Origin: DASRBN01 sp035294305
GTDB lineage: Bacteria; Chloroflexota; Ktedonobacteria; Ktedonobacterales; Ktedonobacteraceae
Direction of reading: 5' to 3'
DNA: 64,000 nucleotides
Assembly (NCBI GenBank): GCA_035294305.1
Contig: DATGLD010000048.1
Location: 310,001-374,000 of the forward strand
The first letter of the stretch is position 1, and each line of letters opens with the position of its first letter. A program made the translations under genes and the position numbers. The notes beneath the pieces are model-generated. The model saw only the letters and a program-made list of their open reading frames with translations. It was not told the DNA's origin and ran no database searches. Positions 1 through 7,284 of this stretch are shown here, in pieces.

Positions 1-1
1 G

Positions 2-196
2 CAATGCGTGAACGGCTTGCACCAGATCACACAGGCTATCAAACACACAATGAACATACTTGCTGGGAAAAGGGGCTGGAGAAATCCTCTGCTGAGAGGA
101 TACAAGCGCCTTTTCATCTTGATGTTGATAATATTTCTGCTGGTAAGAACTCAAGAGTCCCGGTCTCCTTTCACACAGTCTCTAACCCATAGATAG
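2..196 (+). CDS. possible C-terminal fragment of a membrane protein (runs in from outside the window)
   Basis: A reading frame is open from the window edge to a TAG at 194-196. Its C-terminal half has a basic stretch followed by a hydrophobic run (LFILMLIIFLLV) that could be one membrane segment. It overlaps the 3' end of the convergent propeller gene by 26 bp. No family is recognised, no start can be chosen, and it may be spurious. Confidence 0.22.
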   Translation, partial: QCVNGLHQITQAIKHTMNILAGKRGWRNPLLRGYKRLFILMLIIFLLVRTQESRSPFTQSLTHR

Positions 197-1967
197 TCAA
201 ACTTGTTTCTGTTCCTACAAAGACCTTGCCAGCGGCAATCGTGGGCAAAGAGAATTTCACATAGCTATCTAGCCGGTCGCGTGCGGCATCCTGCTCGCTG
301 TTATAGAGTTCTCTGGCGACATTGGTCGCGTCATAGGCGCGGAGAACACCGGGGCCGCCCGGTACACAGCCAGGCCCACCACAACTGGCAGGACTGATTA
401 CCCAGATAATTCCACTACCGGGGACGCGCAGATTGCTAGAAATCGAGGGGGTCGCGCCGGGATAACTAAATGATTCCGGTGTCTGGGCCGTTGCTTTAGA
501 AGCGAGTGTGTCTCCATTCAACTGAAAGGACTTCAGGTGATCCCCTGCCTCCCCAATGTACACCAATTGACCGGTGGTAGCTGTGCCAACCCAATAGGCG
601 GGAATGCCGAAAAAGCTATCCGTAGAGTCCGCAGGCAGTTCCTGCAAGACTTGATCGATATTAGTGCGCCTTTCTTCTATAGAACCGCATTGCAGTGGAG
701 CGCCTGGATAGCTGTGGAACTGACCCATGTGATCCCGGTCAAGCACGTAGATACGCCCTTCCTTTCCTGCTCCGATGAGCAGGTTTGGATGAATAGTGTA
801 GGGCTGTTCTGGTAAGAGCAAGACTCCTCCCGCGCCTAGGTCCGCATCGCGGCCGCTTAAACACGCTTGATTGAAAGGGGTAAAGTAGTCGGAGAGCACG
901 AGACCATTGTGTGTGCTCAACTTCACGAAACTATCCCCGGCGTCGCGTTGACCCTGCTGAGCCAGGTCGAAGTTGCCATTCCCCACAGTGAGATAGATAT
1001 TGCCCTCAGCATCTGCCGCGGGTCCCGCGCCACTCATCCAGACCCCGCCTTCCTGACCATCGGGCGTCGTGTTATAGACGGCGACTTGCTGAAATGCCCT
1101 GCCATTGTAGCTATAGCCTATGACCCAACCATGATAGGGGTCGGTATCACCAAAGCCTGCCCAGGCGATGTAGATGACGCCATTGACCAACAGCAAGGCA
1201 GGGCGCTGGTTGGCCTGCCTAATATTCAAGGCAATGCGGGAGAAGCTTGCATTGCTCGCGTCATAGCCTTTGCCTCTAACGAAGGCGGAAATAGTCACCG
1301 GACTACCTGCCCGCTCTTTGCCCGTCATAATGTCAAGCGCGTGCAAACGCTGTACATACTGGTTGCCGTGTTCCTTCGTCATTGCCACGACATACATGGT
1401 ATTGGCTATGCGATCAATAACGGGCGTGCCGGTAATACCGACATACGGCTCGATATCTTGATGCGGATACTTCTTAAAGATATCCGAAGAGGGGACAGTG
1501 GTCACAGCAGGTGAATGCAGAAAACTGGTCTTCCATAGTGGCGCTTCCGTATGCCGTTGATCGGCATCAAAAGCATAGACGCTATCATTCTCTGTGGCAA
1601 CATAGACGACGTTATACTGGCGCCCTCTGATCCTGAGATGGGGGACAAAGAGTGGTTGCGTATAGATCTGCCCATCAACCGGATAGGAGACCAGTTTCCC
1701 AAAGCGCTGCACATTGACATTGCCGGTATTGAGTAATGTCTCGTTGAGGTTTTGGCCGGTGCGGAAGTTATCATTGTGATAGGTCAAAACGGAACCGTCG
1801 CTGGGGGTAAACAGGCTGAGGTCAGGAGTAAAATCGGCAGAGGAAAACTCACTGACGTATTTAAGAGCTATGCCTAGCAGATAGGCACCTACAAAGAGGA
1901 GCAGGAGAGCACTACCACTGAACATTCTCACAGGCGCTGTATTGCGACCGCGAACGTTGACGCGCAT
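171..1967 (-). CDS. membrane-anchored PQQ-type beta-propeller protein
   Basis: A 598-residue protein. Residues about 15-36 form one hydrophobic segment (signal anchor), so the rest probably lies outside the cytoplasm. The body has repeated propeller blades such as VYVATENDSVYAFDAD and MYVVAMT, with LHALDIMTGKERAG and IYVLDRDH in the style of PQQ enzyme repeats or BamB-like propellers. No tryptophan-docking or active-site signature of true quinoprotein dehydrogenases was recognised, so a scaffold or binding role is as likely as an enzyme. The ATG at 1967 follows AAAGGAG. A composite inverted repeat lies 56-111 bp upstream. The gene stands alone, convergent with the fragment at the window edge. 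Confidence 0.8.
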   Translation of the reverse strand: MRVNVRGRNTAPVRMFSGSALLLLFVGAYLLGIALKYVSEFSSADFTPDLSLFTPSDGSVLTYHNDNFRTGQNLNETLLNTGNVNVQRFGKLVSYPVDGQIYTQPLFVPHLRIRGRQYNVVYVATENDSVYAFDADQRHTEAPLWKTSFLHSPAVTTVPSSDIFKKYPHQDIEPYVGITGTPVIDRIANTMYVVAMTKEHGNQYVQRLHALDIMTGKERAGSPVTISAFVRGKGYDASNASFSRIALNIRQANQRPALLLVNGVIYIAWAGFGDTDPYHGWVIGYSYNGRAFQQVAVYNTTPDGQEGGVWMSGAGPAADAEGNIYLTVGNGNFDLAQQGQRDAGDSFVKLSTHNGLVLSDYFTPFNQACLSGRDADLGAGGVLLLPEQPYTIHPNLLIGAGKEGRIYVLDRDHMGQFHSYPGAPLQCGSIEERRTNIDQVLQELPADSTDSFFGIPAYWVGTATTGQLVYIGEAGDHLKSFQLNGDTLASKATAQTPESFSYPGATPSISSNLRVPGSGIIWVISPASCGGPGCVPGGPGVLRAYDATNVARELYNSEQDAARDRLDSYVKFSLPTIAAGKVFVGTETSLTIYGLETV

Positions 1968-2022
1968 AGAGACTCCTTTCTAACATCCTCATATAGCCGG
2001 TTTGTGCTACTTAGAGAACCAG

Positions 2023-2078
2023 GCATCCAGTATGGTAAAGCAAGCACCGGTCGCGACCGCGTCTTCCATACTGGATGC
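2023..2078. repeat. composite inverted repeat upstream of the propeller gene
   Basis: Perfect 13-bp arms (GCATCCAGTATGG at 2023-2035 and its complement at 2066-2078) enclose a perfect 12-bp palindrome, CGGTCGCGACCG, at 2048-2059. The structure sits between the promoter region and the start of the gene at 1967. It could be an operator or an RNA structure. No poly-T tract follows, so it is not a terminator. The rest of 1968-2280 holds no recognisable gene. Confidence 0.6.
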
Positions 2079-2280
2079 ACAGCAACAACCCCTGTAAAAA
2101 TCTGCGGCGAGTATATGAGGGGAGGCGTCACAAAAACGTTATGAGCGTCGTTATGAAGGAGCACTGAAGCATTATTGCGATCGCTTATGCGAGGAACGAA
2201 TCCTTCTACCGCATAACGTGCAGTATCACTTGCTGAGCATCGGCCTCTTCATTTGAATGCAACAGTTCTCAAGGTAGCCT

Positions 2281-2679
2281 CTATGTTGAAACCTTGTTTT
2301 CATCTCCGTTATCGTTCTCCAGGCTCTGCCTGGTAGCGAACACCTCCAGGAGACTATCAATAACAGCGCGTGCCGCAAGAGCACACAAAGCCATTCGCTG
2401 CGCTACTGTCTGGGGTGTATCTATTCTAGCGATGCTCATTACGGGAATGATAGTACCGTTATCAATAATGGCAAGGCGAATCATACCTGCGGCTGTATCA
2501 AGAGAAGGAGAAGCGCTTTCTGATTCCTGCTCAGATGGCAATGTACGAGCGAAGCCGCTTTTCAGGATGTCATCTAGCTCTGCTTCTGCCAGGCTGTAGT
2601 ACAATCCGGCTTTATAGTTTTCCCCTACATCATGGTTGGTAAAAACGGGAAGGGGAGATGGCTGGTCGTTTTTCTGCAT
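2281..2679 (-). CDS. hypothetical protein, 132 aa
   Basis: I do not recognise a family. The ATG at 2679 follows GAAGGAGATCAGCAT, a good ribosome site. The longer frame up to 2769 would run to within 6 bp of the conserved promoter-type motif at 2775 and is unlikely. The protein is acidic, has no membrane segment, and has an alanine-rich helix near residues 90-115 (QRMALCALAARAVIDSLLEVFA). The middle part (AAGMIRLAIIDNGTIIPVMSIARI) could form beta strands. It stands alone behind a copy of the motif shared by several signalling genes of this window, so it may belong to that regulon. Confidence 0.6.
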   Translation of the reverse strand: MQKNDQPSPLPVFTNHDVGENYKAGLYYSLAEAELDDILKSGFARTLPSEQESESASPSLDTAAGMIRLAIIDNGTIIPVMSIARIDTPQTVAQRMALCALAARAVIDSLLEVFATRQSLENDNGDENKVST

Positions 2680-2774
2680 ATGCTGATCTCCTTCATTGAT
2701 CAGGACACCACCGGGCCATTCTCGAGAATGCCCAATCGAAGTGTAGAATGTAATACCTGAAAAACGCACCTTCA

Positions 2775-2848
2775 GAACACACTATTTCGCATGCTATTGT
2801 GACAATCCAACACGTGAGTTGGCAGGGCAATGTAGTGTATTTACACTA
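2775..2848 (-). promoter_or_regulatory. shared motif copy plus palindrome upstream of the 2281-2679 gene
   Basis: On the minus strand, the sense of the gene, the site reads GAAATAGTGTGTTCTGA and lies about 96 bp before the ATG. Farther upstream, 2833-2848 is the perfect palindrome TAGTGTATTTACACTA. The same two elements recur near 7.0, 14.9 and 21.0 kb. Whether this is an operator, part of a core promoter or both cannot be told from sequence. Confidence 0.5.
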
Positions 2849-3176
2849 TTTCACACTTCCACAGTGTTGCTTATGCTTACTCGCTTCAAGGCAGCATCTT
2901 TCTCACTCTTTTAAAGAGGGTTCACAAATACTCTAGCAGCGGCACACAGGAAGCCACACCCCTTCCTGGCGCACGCACATAATTTGAGATTTTGAAAATC
3001 AAAAGCTTAGAAACCCTCCTGAAAATTTTTGCCCGGCGAAAAGCAATCTGTTTACAGCATACGTTTTTGCGCTGGTGGGATTATAGTGGAGGCATATCCG
3101 TCGCCGGAGGGAGAGCTTGTAGCCTCCCGTGTACTTAAGGAGTTGAAAGAAGAACTCGATTTGTTGGGAGTTGAAT

Positions 3177-3581
3177 ATGGATCTACTGGTGACTATTCTG
3201 GCCGTTGTTATTGTTCTCGTAATGTTGGGGATGGTGATCGTAAACAGCTTTTTTCAGCGACCAGCAGCGAAGCAGCGGGCTGGAGAGCTTCTCCGCTCTG
3301 TCTTGACGCCTGAACAATACAAACAACTGATCGGGCATGGCTATATTGATATTCCCAGCCCTAGCAATCCAGAACGCATCTATCGTGTACCGCACTCCGC
3401 CGGGCGCGTGCAGGTGAGAGAAAGGGGCAAATTAACGATGTATCTCTGCCTGCAACCTTATGAGCCAGTACCTGATGCCGATGTTGTGGTCATCCACAAG
3501 CTCATGATTGAGGCCGATGAAGAAGCATACCTTCAAAAGGCTAATCGCTTCATTCCGTTTTTACTTAATTACTCCGAATAG
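3177..3581 (+). CDS. hypothetical membrane-anchored protein, 134 aa
   Basis: The N-terminus is a single hydrophobic segment (residues about 2-24, MDLLVTILAVVIVLVMLGMV). A soluble domain of about 105 residues follows, with no family I recognise. The ATG at 3177 is preceded by GGGAG; a TTG two codons earlier is the alternative. An open frame at 3029-3313 in another phase overlaps the start, and its first 50 codons look coding-like. It may be a small translationally coupled peptide or the trace of a frameshift. The 400 bp upstream otherwise hold only the motif region described at 2775-2848. Confidence 0.6.
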   Translation: MDLLVTILAVVIVLVMLGMVIVNSFFQRPAAKQRAGELLRSVLTPEQYKQLIGHGYIDIPSPSNPERIYRVPHSAGRVQVRERGKLTMYLCLQPYEPVPDADVVVIHKLMIEADEEAYLQKANRFIPFLLNYSE

Positions 3582-3742
3582 GAGGTAGAAAATACGTTGA
3601 TACGATTGCCTGTGGGCCAGGACTGCGAGGAGCAGTTGACCAGGCCTGCTCCTCGCACCCGACCACCTGAGGAACCCATTGACCGCGAACAGGCCGGGTA
3701 GCAAGAGGGATTCTGCCAGGAATATTCCCGGCATTAGCACAA

Positions 3743-3988
3743 TTATCCTCCAACGACGCGCGGAACCATAACAATCTGCTCTGCCTGGGCGTCAAACCGC
3801 TCCAGTCGCTCGATTGATTTGCCCGCACTGACCCGATACGCCGTCGAACCCCTGGCCTGTTCTTGCAAAAAGATCCGTTCTGCTTCCCGGACCGCTGCCT
3901 GGGCGTCAGGGTTGCCCGCCAGCACGTCTTGCTTATTCCATTGCAGGCGATCATCACCACGTCTTGATATCACTCGCAACATTCCCAT
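3743..3988 (-). CDS. small conserved-type hypothetical protein, 81 aa
   Basis: The ATG at 3988 follows AGAAGGAGAAATTGTA, so the frame extending to 4051 is not used. The protein begins MGMLRVISRRGDDRLQW and ends AEQIVMVPRVVGG. This layout resembles small proteins I recall from Chloroflexota and actinobacteria: an N-terminal beta hairpin, an EAERIF helix and a C-terminal 'ILVP...GG' tail. The function is unknown, and the resemblance is from memory, not a search. The gene is monocistronic on the minus strand, between two other small hypothetical genes. Confidence 0.65.
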   Translation of the reverse strand: MGMLRVISRRGDDRLQWNKQDVLAGNPDAQAAVREAERIFLQEQARGSTAYRVSAGKSIERLERFDAQAEQIVMVPRVVGG

Positions 3989-4121
3989 TACAATTTCTCC
4001 TTCTTTCTTCCTCACCTTTTTACAATTGTTAGTGAAGATCGGCACCGCCATAGGGGTGCCGATCTAGTAGAGAGTCGATTCATCCGGATCGGTTGCGCAG
4101 ATGAGCGGCCTTGCGACATGA

Positions 4122-4382
4122 CTAGTCTGCTACAGGTACAGTGGATGGAGGAGCAACAAGCTCTACTTCATGGTATTGGAACCACAAAGGTTCCTTCAGA
4201 TAGATTCCCTCCAGAGCGACCAGGTAAAAACAAAAAGGTTCGTCTAGATCATCCGCGATCATATGGATTGAACGAATTGTCCCTTTCAGCCCTCGAAAAG
4301 GACTATCATTGATCACCCAAACCAGGCTACCTTCTGGAAATACTTCTACCCCAAGATATATGTTCTCCTCCCATGACGACAT
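4122..4382 (-). CDS. small hypothetical protein downstream of the glycosidase, 86 aa
   Basis: The protein starts MSSWEENIYLGVEVFPEGSL and has a KOW/SH3-like flavour: a strand-rich stretch with WVINDSPFRGLKGTIRSIH. No family is assigned with confidence. It lies 43 bp after the stop of the glycosidase gene and may be cotranscribed. Its ATG falls inside the 3' arm of a perfect 13-bp hairpin (4375-4408) and the only candidate ribosome site (AGGG) is in or beside the loop, so initiation may depend on RNA folding. The frame is open further upstream, but that extension overlaps the glycosidase gene and is not credible. Confidence 0.5.
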   Translation of the reverse strand: MSSWEENIYLGVEVFPEGSLVWVINDSPFRGLKGTIRSIHMIADDLDEPFCFYLVALEGIYLKEPLWFQYHEVELVAPPSTVPVAD

Positions 4383-4408
4383 CACCCTGGATGGCGGGTG
4401 ATGTCGTC
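4375..4408 (-). promoter_or_regulatory. 13-bp perfect hairpin covering a start codon
   Basis: Arms 4375-4387 (GACGACATCACCC) and 4396-4408 with an 8-nt loop. In the minus-strand RNA the hairpin begins 17 nt after the glycosidase stop codon and its second arm contains the ATG of the small gene. There is no T-tract, so it may control translation or RNA stability rather than stop transcription. Confidence 0.55.
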
Positions 4409-4425
4409 TAGATGTCTTCAGATTC

Positions 4426-6516
4426 TTATACCACGATCTTTTCCTGCGCCGGCTGTGGTCTGCTTTCCATCGCTGTTGTATCAATTCTTCCACGACCGGA
4501 GGCATCGATATGTCCCCAACGACCAGGGATGTCGAGCAGTTCGATCTTGCCAAGCCGAGAGGGTATAGCTGGATCAACAATCAGATGGTTGCCAACCGGC
4601 TCCAGGCCTAGAATGGCGCGCAGCAGCAAGAGCGGGGCCCCACTGGCCCAGGCCTGTGGACTGCACGCGGTTGGATATTCCACAGGAAATTCGGTCTGGT
4701 CACGACGATAGCCGGCGAACGCTTCAGGCAGGCGGCCTTTGAAGTAGGTTGCCGCCTCCAGCATGTCCATGGCAACGCGTGCCGCCTCTTTACGATAGCC
4801 ATAGCGCCTGAGACCCATGGCAATGAACGAGTTGTCGTGCGGCCAAACCGTTCCTATGTGATAGCCAATCGGGTTGTAGCCACCTTCGCCTTCCGCCATG
4901 GTTCGTACGCCCCAACCTGAATACAGCCTGGGACCCATCAGGTGATTCACAATAGCATCCGCCTTGTCTTGATCGACAATGCCGCTCCAGAGCAGGTGGC
5001 CGATGTTCGAGGTTAGCGAATCGACTTTGCGCCCATCACCATCAATGGCCAGCGCAAAGAACTGTCGATCCGCTAGCCAGAAGTCCTGATTGAACCTGTG
5101 CTTCAGTTCGGCGGCTTCCTTCTCTAAACGTTCAGCAAGCGCGAGATCACTCCAGAATTCCCGTGCCAGGCGCGCGCTACGCACCTTTGCATCATAGACG
5201 TACCCCTGAATTTCACAGGTAGCACGCGGCAGGCGTGAGTTCGTACCATCGGCGAACAGGATTGAATTCCAGGAGTCTTTCCAGCACTGGTTTTCCAGTC
5301 CCGTCTGCTGGTTCCGGCGAGCATATTCGACATAGCCATCACCATTGCGGTCTCCATACTCATCAATCCAGCGCAATGCCGCCCTGGCTTCAAACTCTAG
5401 CTGTCGTACAAGCCCGGCGTTACCGGTCCAACGCTCGACCTCATCAAGCAAGATGAGAAATAAAGGCGTGGTATCGGCGGCTCCAAAGTAGGGCGAGTGG
5501 GGACGTTCCTCGAAGGCGGTCATCTCGCCAAAACGCGCCTCGTGCATGATCTTACCGGGCTCCTCATCGCGGAAATCGTCCACCCTGATTCCCTGTCGTT
5601 GTGCCAGAACGAGCAGGGTGGCTATCGCCGCATTAGATGTGAACGGGAGCGACTGGTAACTGGTAATCATACTATCTCTACCAAAAATAGTCATGAACCA
5701 GGGTAAGCCTGCCGCTGGAACCGCCTGTCCTCCCAGCGTCAGCGCGTAAAAGCGCAATGACGCCAGGTCGACGATACTGCGCTGGTAGGTTACCTGAAGA
5801 GAGGGCCAATCACACGAAAGTCGAGGTATGGCCTCACCGGCCTTCTGGAGATTCTTCTTCACCGTGGATCTCGATCGTTGATCTCCGTGCCCATATGTTG
5901 TCTCCTCGCGATACTCGCCAATGGTTGGTGACGCAACGACGACATTCAAACAAGTCTTCCATTCGCCATGGGGGTCGATATGCACGGCAAAGCTCAGACC
6001 GCGCTCATCAATATCGGCTTTCGCGCTGGCTGCGATCAAGGTCTCACGGACGAAGTTTTCACGACAATAGCCCAGTATCAGGCGATCAGGCTCGATGCGA
6101 TGGTAAAATTCTCCTTTCTTCTTAAGAGCATCCTTGACCTCGAACAGGTCCGCGAAGTCCGATCCCGCCTCCATGCGCACCTTGAGATCAACCGGCGCAT
6201 CTTTGTGATTGAGTAGCGTCAAATCCTCATGGAAACCGTTACCTACCGCGCGTTTGCGAATGATCGACAGATCAGCGTCTACATAAATGGTCCCGGTCCC
6301 GGGAACGAGGAAGTATTGCACGTAGAAGTAATCAAGGTCATCCGTCGACAGGACATTGGGGCGCAGACCGTCAATCGTCAAAATCCAGCGTGAAAGAAAA
6401 CGCGTATCCCACTTAAACAGCCCCTGGGTCTCAGTTGGCGAGGCGTCGATGTCTCCACGCAAATCGCTGACAACAAAATTATTCCCTTCAAGGACACTGA
6501 TGGTTTTCTCGCTCAT
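4426..6516 (-). CDS. glycogen-debranching-type amylo-alpha-1,6-glucosidase
   Basis: A 696-residue cytoplasmic enzyme with no signal peptide. Residues about 5-200 match the N-terminal beta domain of bacterial glycogen debranching proteins (FVVSDLRGDI, GLFKWDTRFLSRW). The rest is an (alpha/alpha)6 barrel with PWFMTIFGRDSMITSYQSL, WKDSWNSI and IGYHIGTVWPHDNSFIAMGL, typical of GDE/GH15-63-like glycosidases that hydrolyse oligosaccharide branches. The exact substrate cannot be read from sequence. The ATG at 6516 lies 2 nt after the stop of the SCP2-like gene, with AAGGAAA upstream, so the two are probably translationally coupled. Confidence 0.85.
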   Translation of the reverse strand: MSEKTISVLEGNNFVVSDLRGDIDASPTETQGLFKWDTRFLSRWILTIDGLRPNVLSTDDLDYFYVQYFLVPGTGTIYVDADLSIIRKRAVGNGFHEDLTLLNHKDAPVDLKVRMEAGSDFADLFEVKDALKKKGEFYHRIEPDRLILGYCRENFVRETLIAASAKADIDERGLSFAVHIDPHGEWKTCLNVVVASPTIGEYREETTYGHGDQRSRSTVKKNLQKAGEAIPRLSCDWPSLQVTYQRSIVDLASLRFYALTLGGQAVPAAGLPWFMTIFGRDSMITSYQSLPFTSNAAIATLLVLAQRQGIRVDDFRDEEPGKIMHEARFGEMTAFEERPHSPYFGAADTTPLFLILLDEVERWTGNAGLVRQLEFEARAALRWIDEYGDRNGDGYVEYARRNQQTGLENQCWKDSWNSILFADGTNSRLPRATCEIQGYVYDAKVRSARLAREFWSDLALAERLEKEAAELKHRFNQDFWLADRQFFALAIDGDGRKVDSLTSNIGHLLWSGIVDQDKADAIVNHLMGPRLYSGWGVRTMAEGEGGYNPIGYHIGTVWPHDNSFIAMGLRRYGYRKEAARVAMDMLEAATYFKGRLPEAFAGYRRDQTEFPVEYPTACSPQAWASGAPLLLLRAILGLEPVGNHLIVDPAIPSRLGKIELLDIPGRWGHIDASGRGRIDTTAMESRPQPAQEKIVV

Positions 6517-6518
6517 GA

Positions 6519-6875
6519 TCAATTTCCTTCTTTCTTTCCCTGTTCACTGCCGGCCAGACTTTCGTCGGGAAAGACGCGTTCGAACATCAGCGCAAGCCCA
6601 AGATCACCTGTAATCTTCATATTCCCCTGTAAGAACAATGTGGTTGGATTCTGCTTCCCCACTACCATACGGTCGAAGTCTCCGCGCCTGCATACAAGCA
6701 CGCAGTCTGCTCCAGCCCCATCTCTACTCACCGCTAGTGATCCATTTTTCACGACGATATACCAGCTTCCCTCACCAGCAATATCGAAGCGCAGCGTTCC
6801 AGAGACATTATGAAGTAGCGGTTCGTAGCCACGTTGAGCCAGATGCTCGAAGAAAGTAGAAGTGATATTCGCCAT
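6519..6875 (-). CDS. SCP2 sterol-binding-type protein, 118 aa
   Basis: A small soluble protein of SCP2 type. It shows a strand pattern (TLRFDIAGEGSWYIVVKNGSLAVSRDG), then ADCVLVCRRGDFDRMVVGKQNP and a C-terminal MKITGDLGLALMFERVF, which resembles the hydrophobic-cavity helix of the family. Such domains bind lipids or other apolar ligands; the ligand here is unknown. The ATG at 6875 follows TGAGGT. The gene is first in a unit with the debranching enzyme, an unusual partner. A shared motif copy lies about 160 bp upstream (7033-7060). Confidence 0.8.
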   Translation of the reverse strand: MANITSTFFEHLAQRGYEPLLHNVSGTLRFDIAGEGSWYIVVKNGSLAVSRDGAGADCVLVCRRGDFDRMVVGKQNPTTLFLQGNMKITGDLGLALMFERVFPDESLAGSEQGKKEGN

Positions 6876-7032
6876 CGTTGACCTCACTGTAGGCTCTCCC
6901 GATCGTAGTACTCCAGCACTACAACTTGATAGGGCACCGGCCTCATTCCTGATTACTCCATCTTCGTGTTCCTGCGAGAGGATAGTTCAAATAACAACTA
7001 TCGTTTGAGTGTACTCACCTGAGAGTGATTAG

Positions 7033-7115
7033 ACATGCTTAAAACACACTATTTTATACGCTACGTGAGGGGCAAATTACGTGAAAGAACGGGTGCATGT
7101 GTAGCGTATTCATCC
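7033..7115 (-). promoter_or_regulatory. shared motif copy upstream of the SCP2/debranching unit
   Basis: The minus-strand sense reads TATAAAATAGTGTGTTTTAA followed by GCATGTCT. A degenerate second element (TGTAGCGTATTCA on the plus strand, from 7100) lies about 50 bp farther upstream, close to the spacing seen at 2.8 kb and 21 kb. TATAAA just before the motif could serve as a -10 box. Confidence 0.5.
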
Positions 7116-7126
7116 CTTACTGGTGC

Positions 7127-7190
7127 GGATTAGCATGGCGAAGGGAACTGGTAAGAAATCTCTTACCAGTTCCCTTCGCCATGCTAATCC
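7127..7190. repeat. perfect 30-bp inverted repeat with a 4-nt loop
   Basis: Arms 7127-7156 and 7161-7190 are exact complements, and the loop is AATC. The hairpin lies 95 bp beyond the stop of the LuxR gene and upstream of the motif region of the SCP2 gene. It has no T-tract on the minus strand. A stem this long and perfect is more than a usual terminator needs. It may be a transcription insulator or the remnant of a mobile element. Confidence 0.7.
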
Positions 7191-7284
7191 CCCCCTCACG
7201 AACAGCCAGCAACGCAGCACCTCTGCTACGCTCCGGGCCCTGGTTTCCCCTCAAGCTAGCGCAACTATGAAATTGGACTGCCTG

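Noticed and set aside
867..1514. 215-codon frame opposite the propeller gene
   Set aside because: It is a shadow of the minus-strand propeller gene, with no ribosome site or family resemblance.
3029..3313. Open frame overlapping the start of the 3177 gene
   Set aside because: The first 50 codons look plausible, but there is no good start or ribosome site and the second half is antiphase to the membrane protein. It is kept only as a remark.
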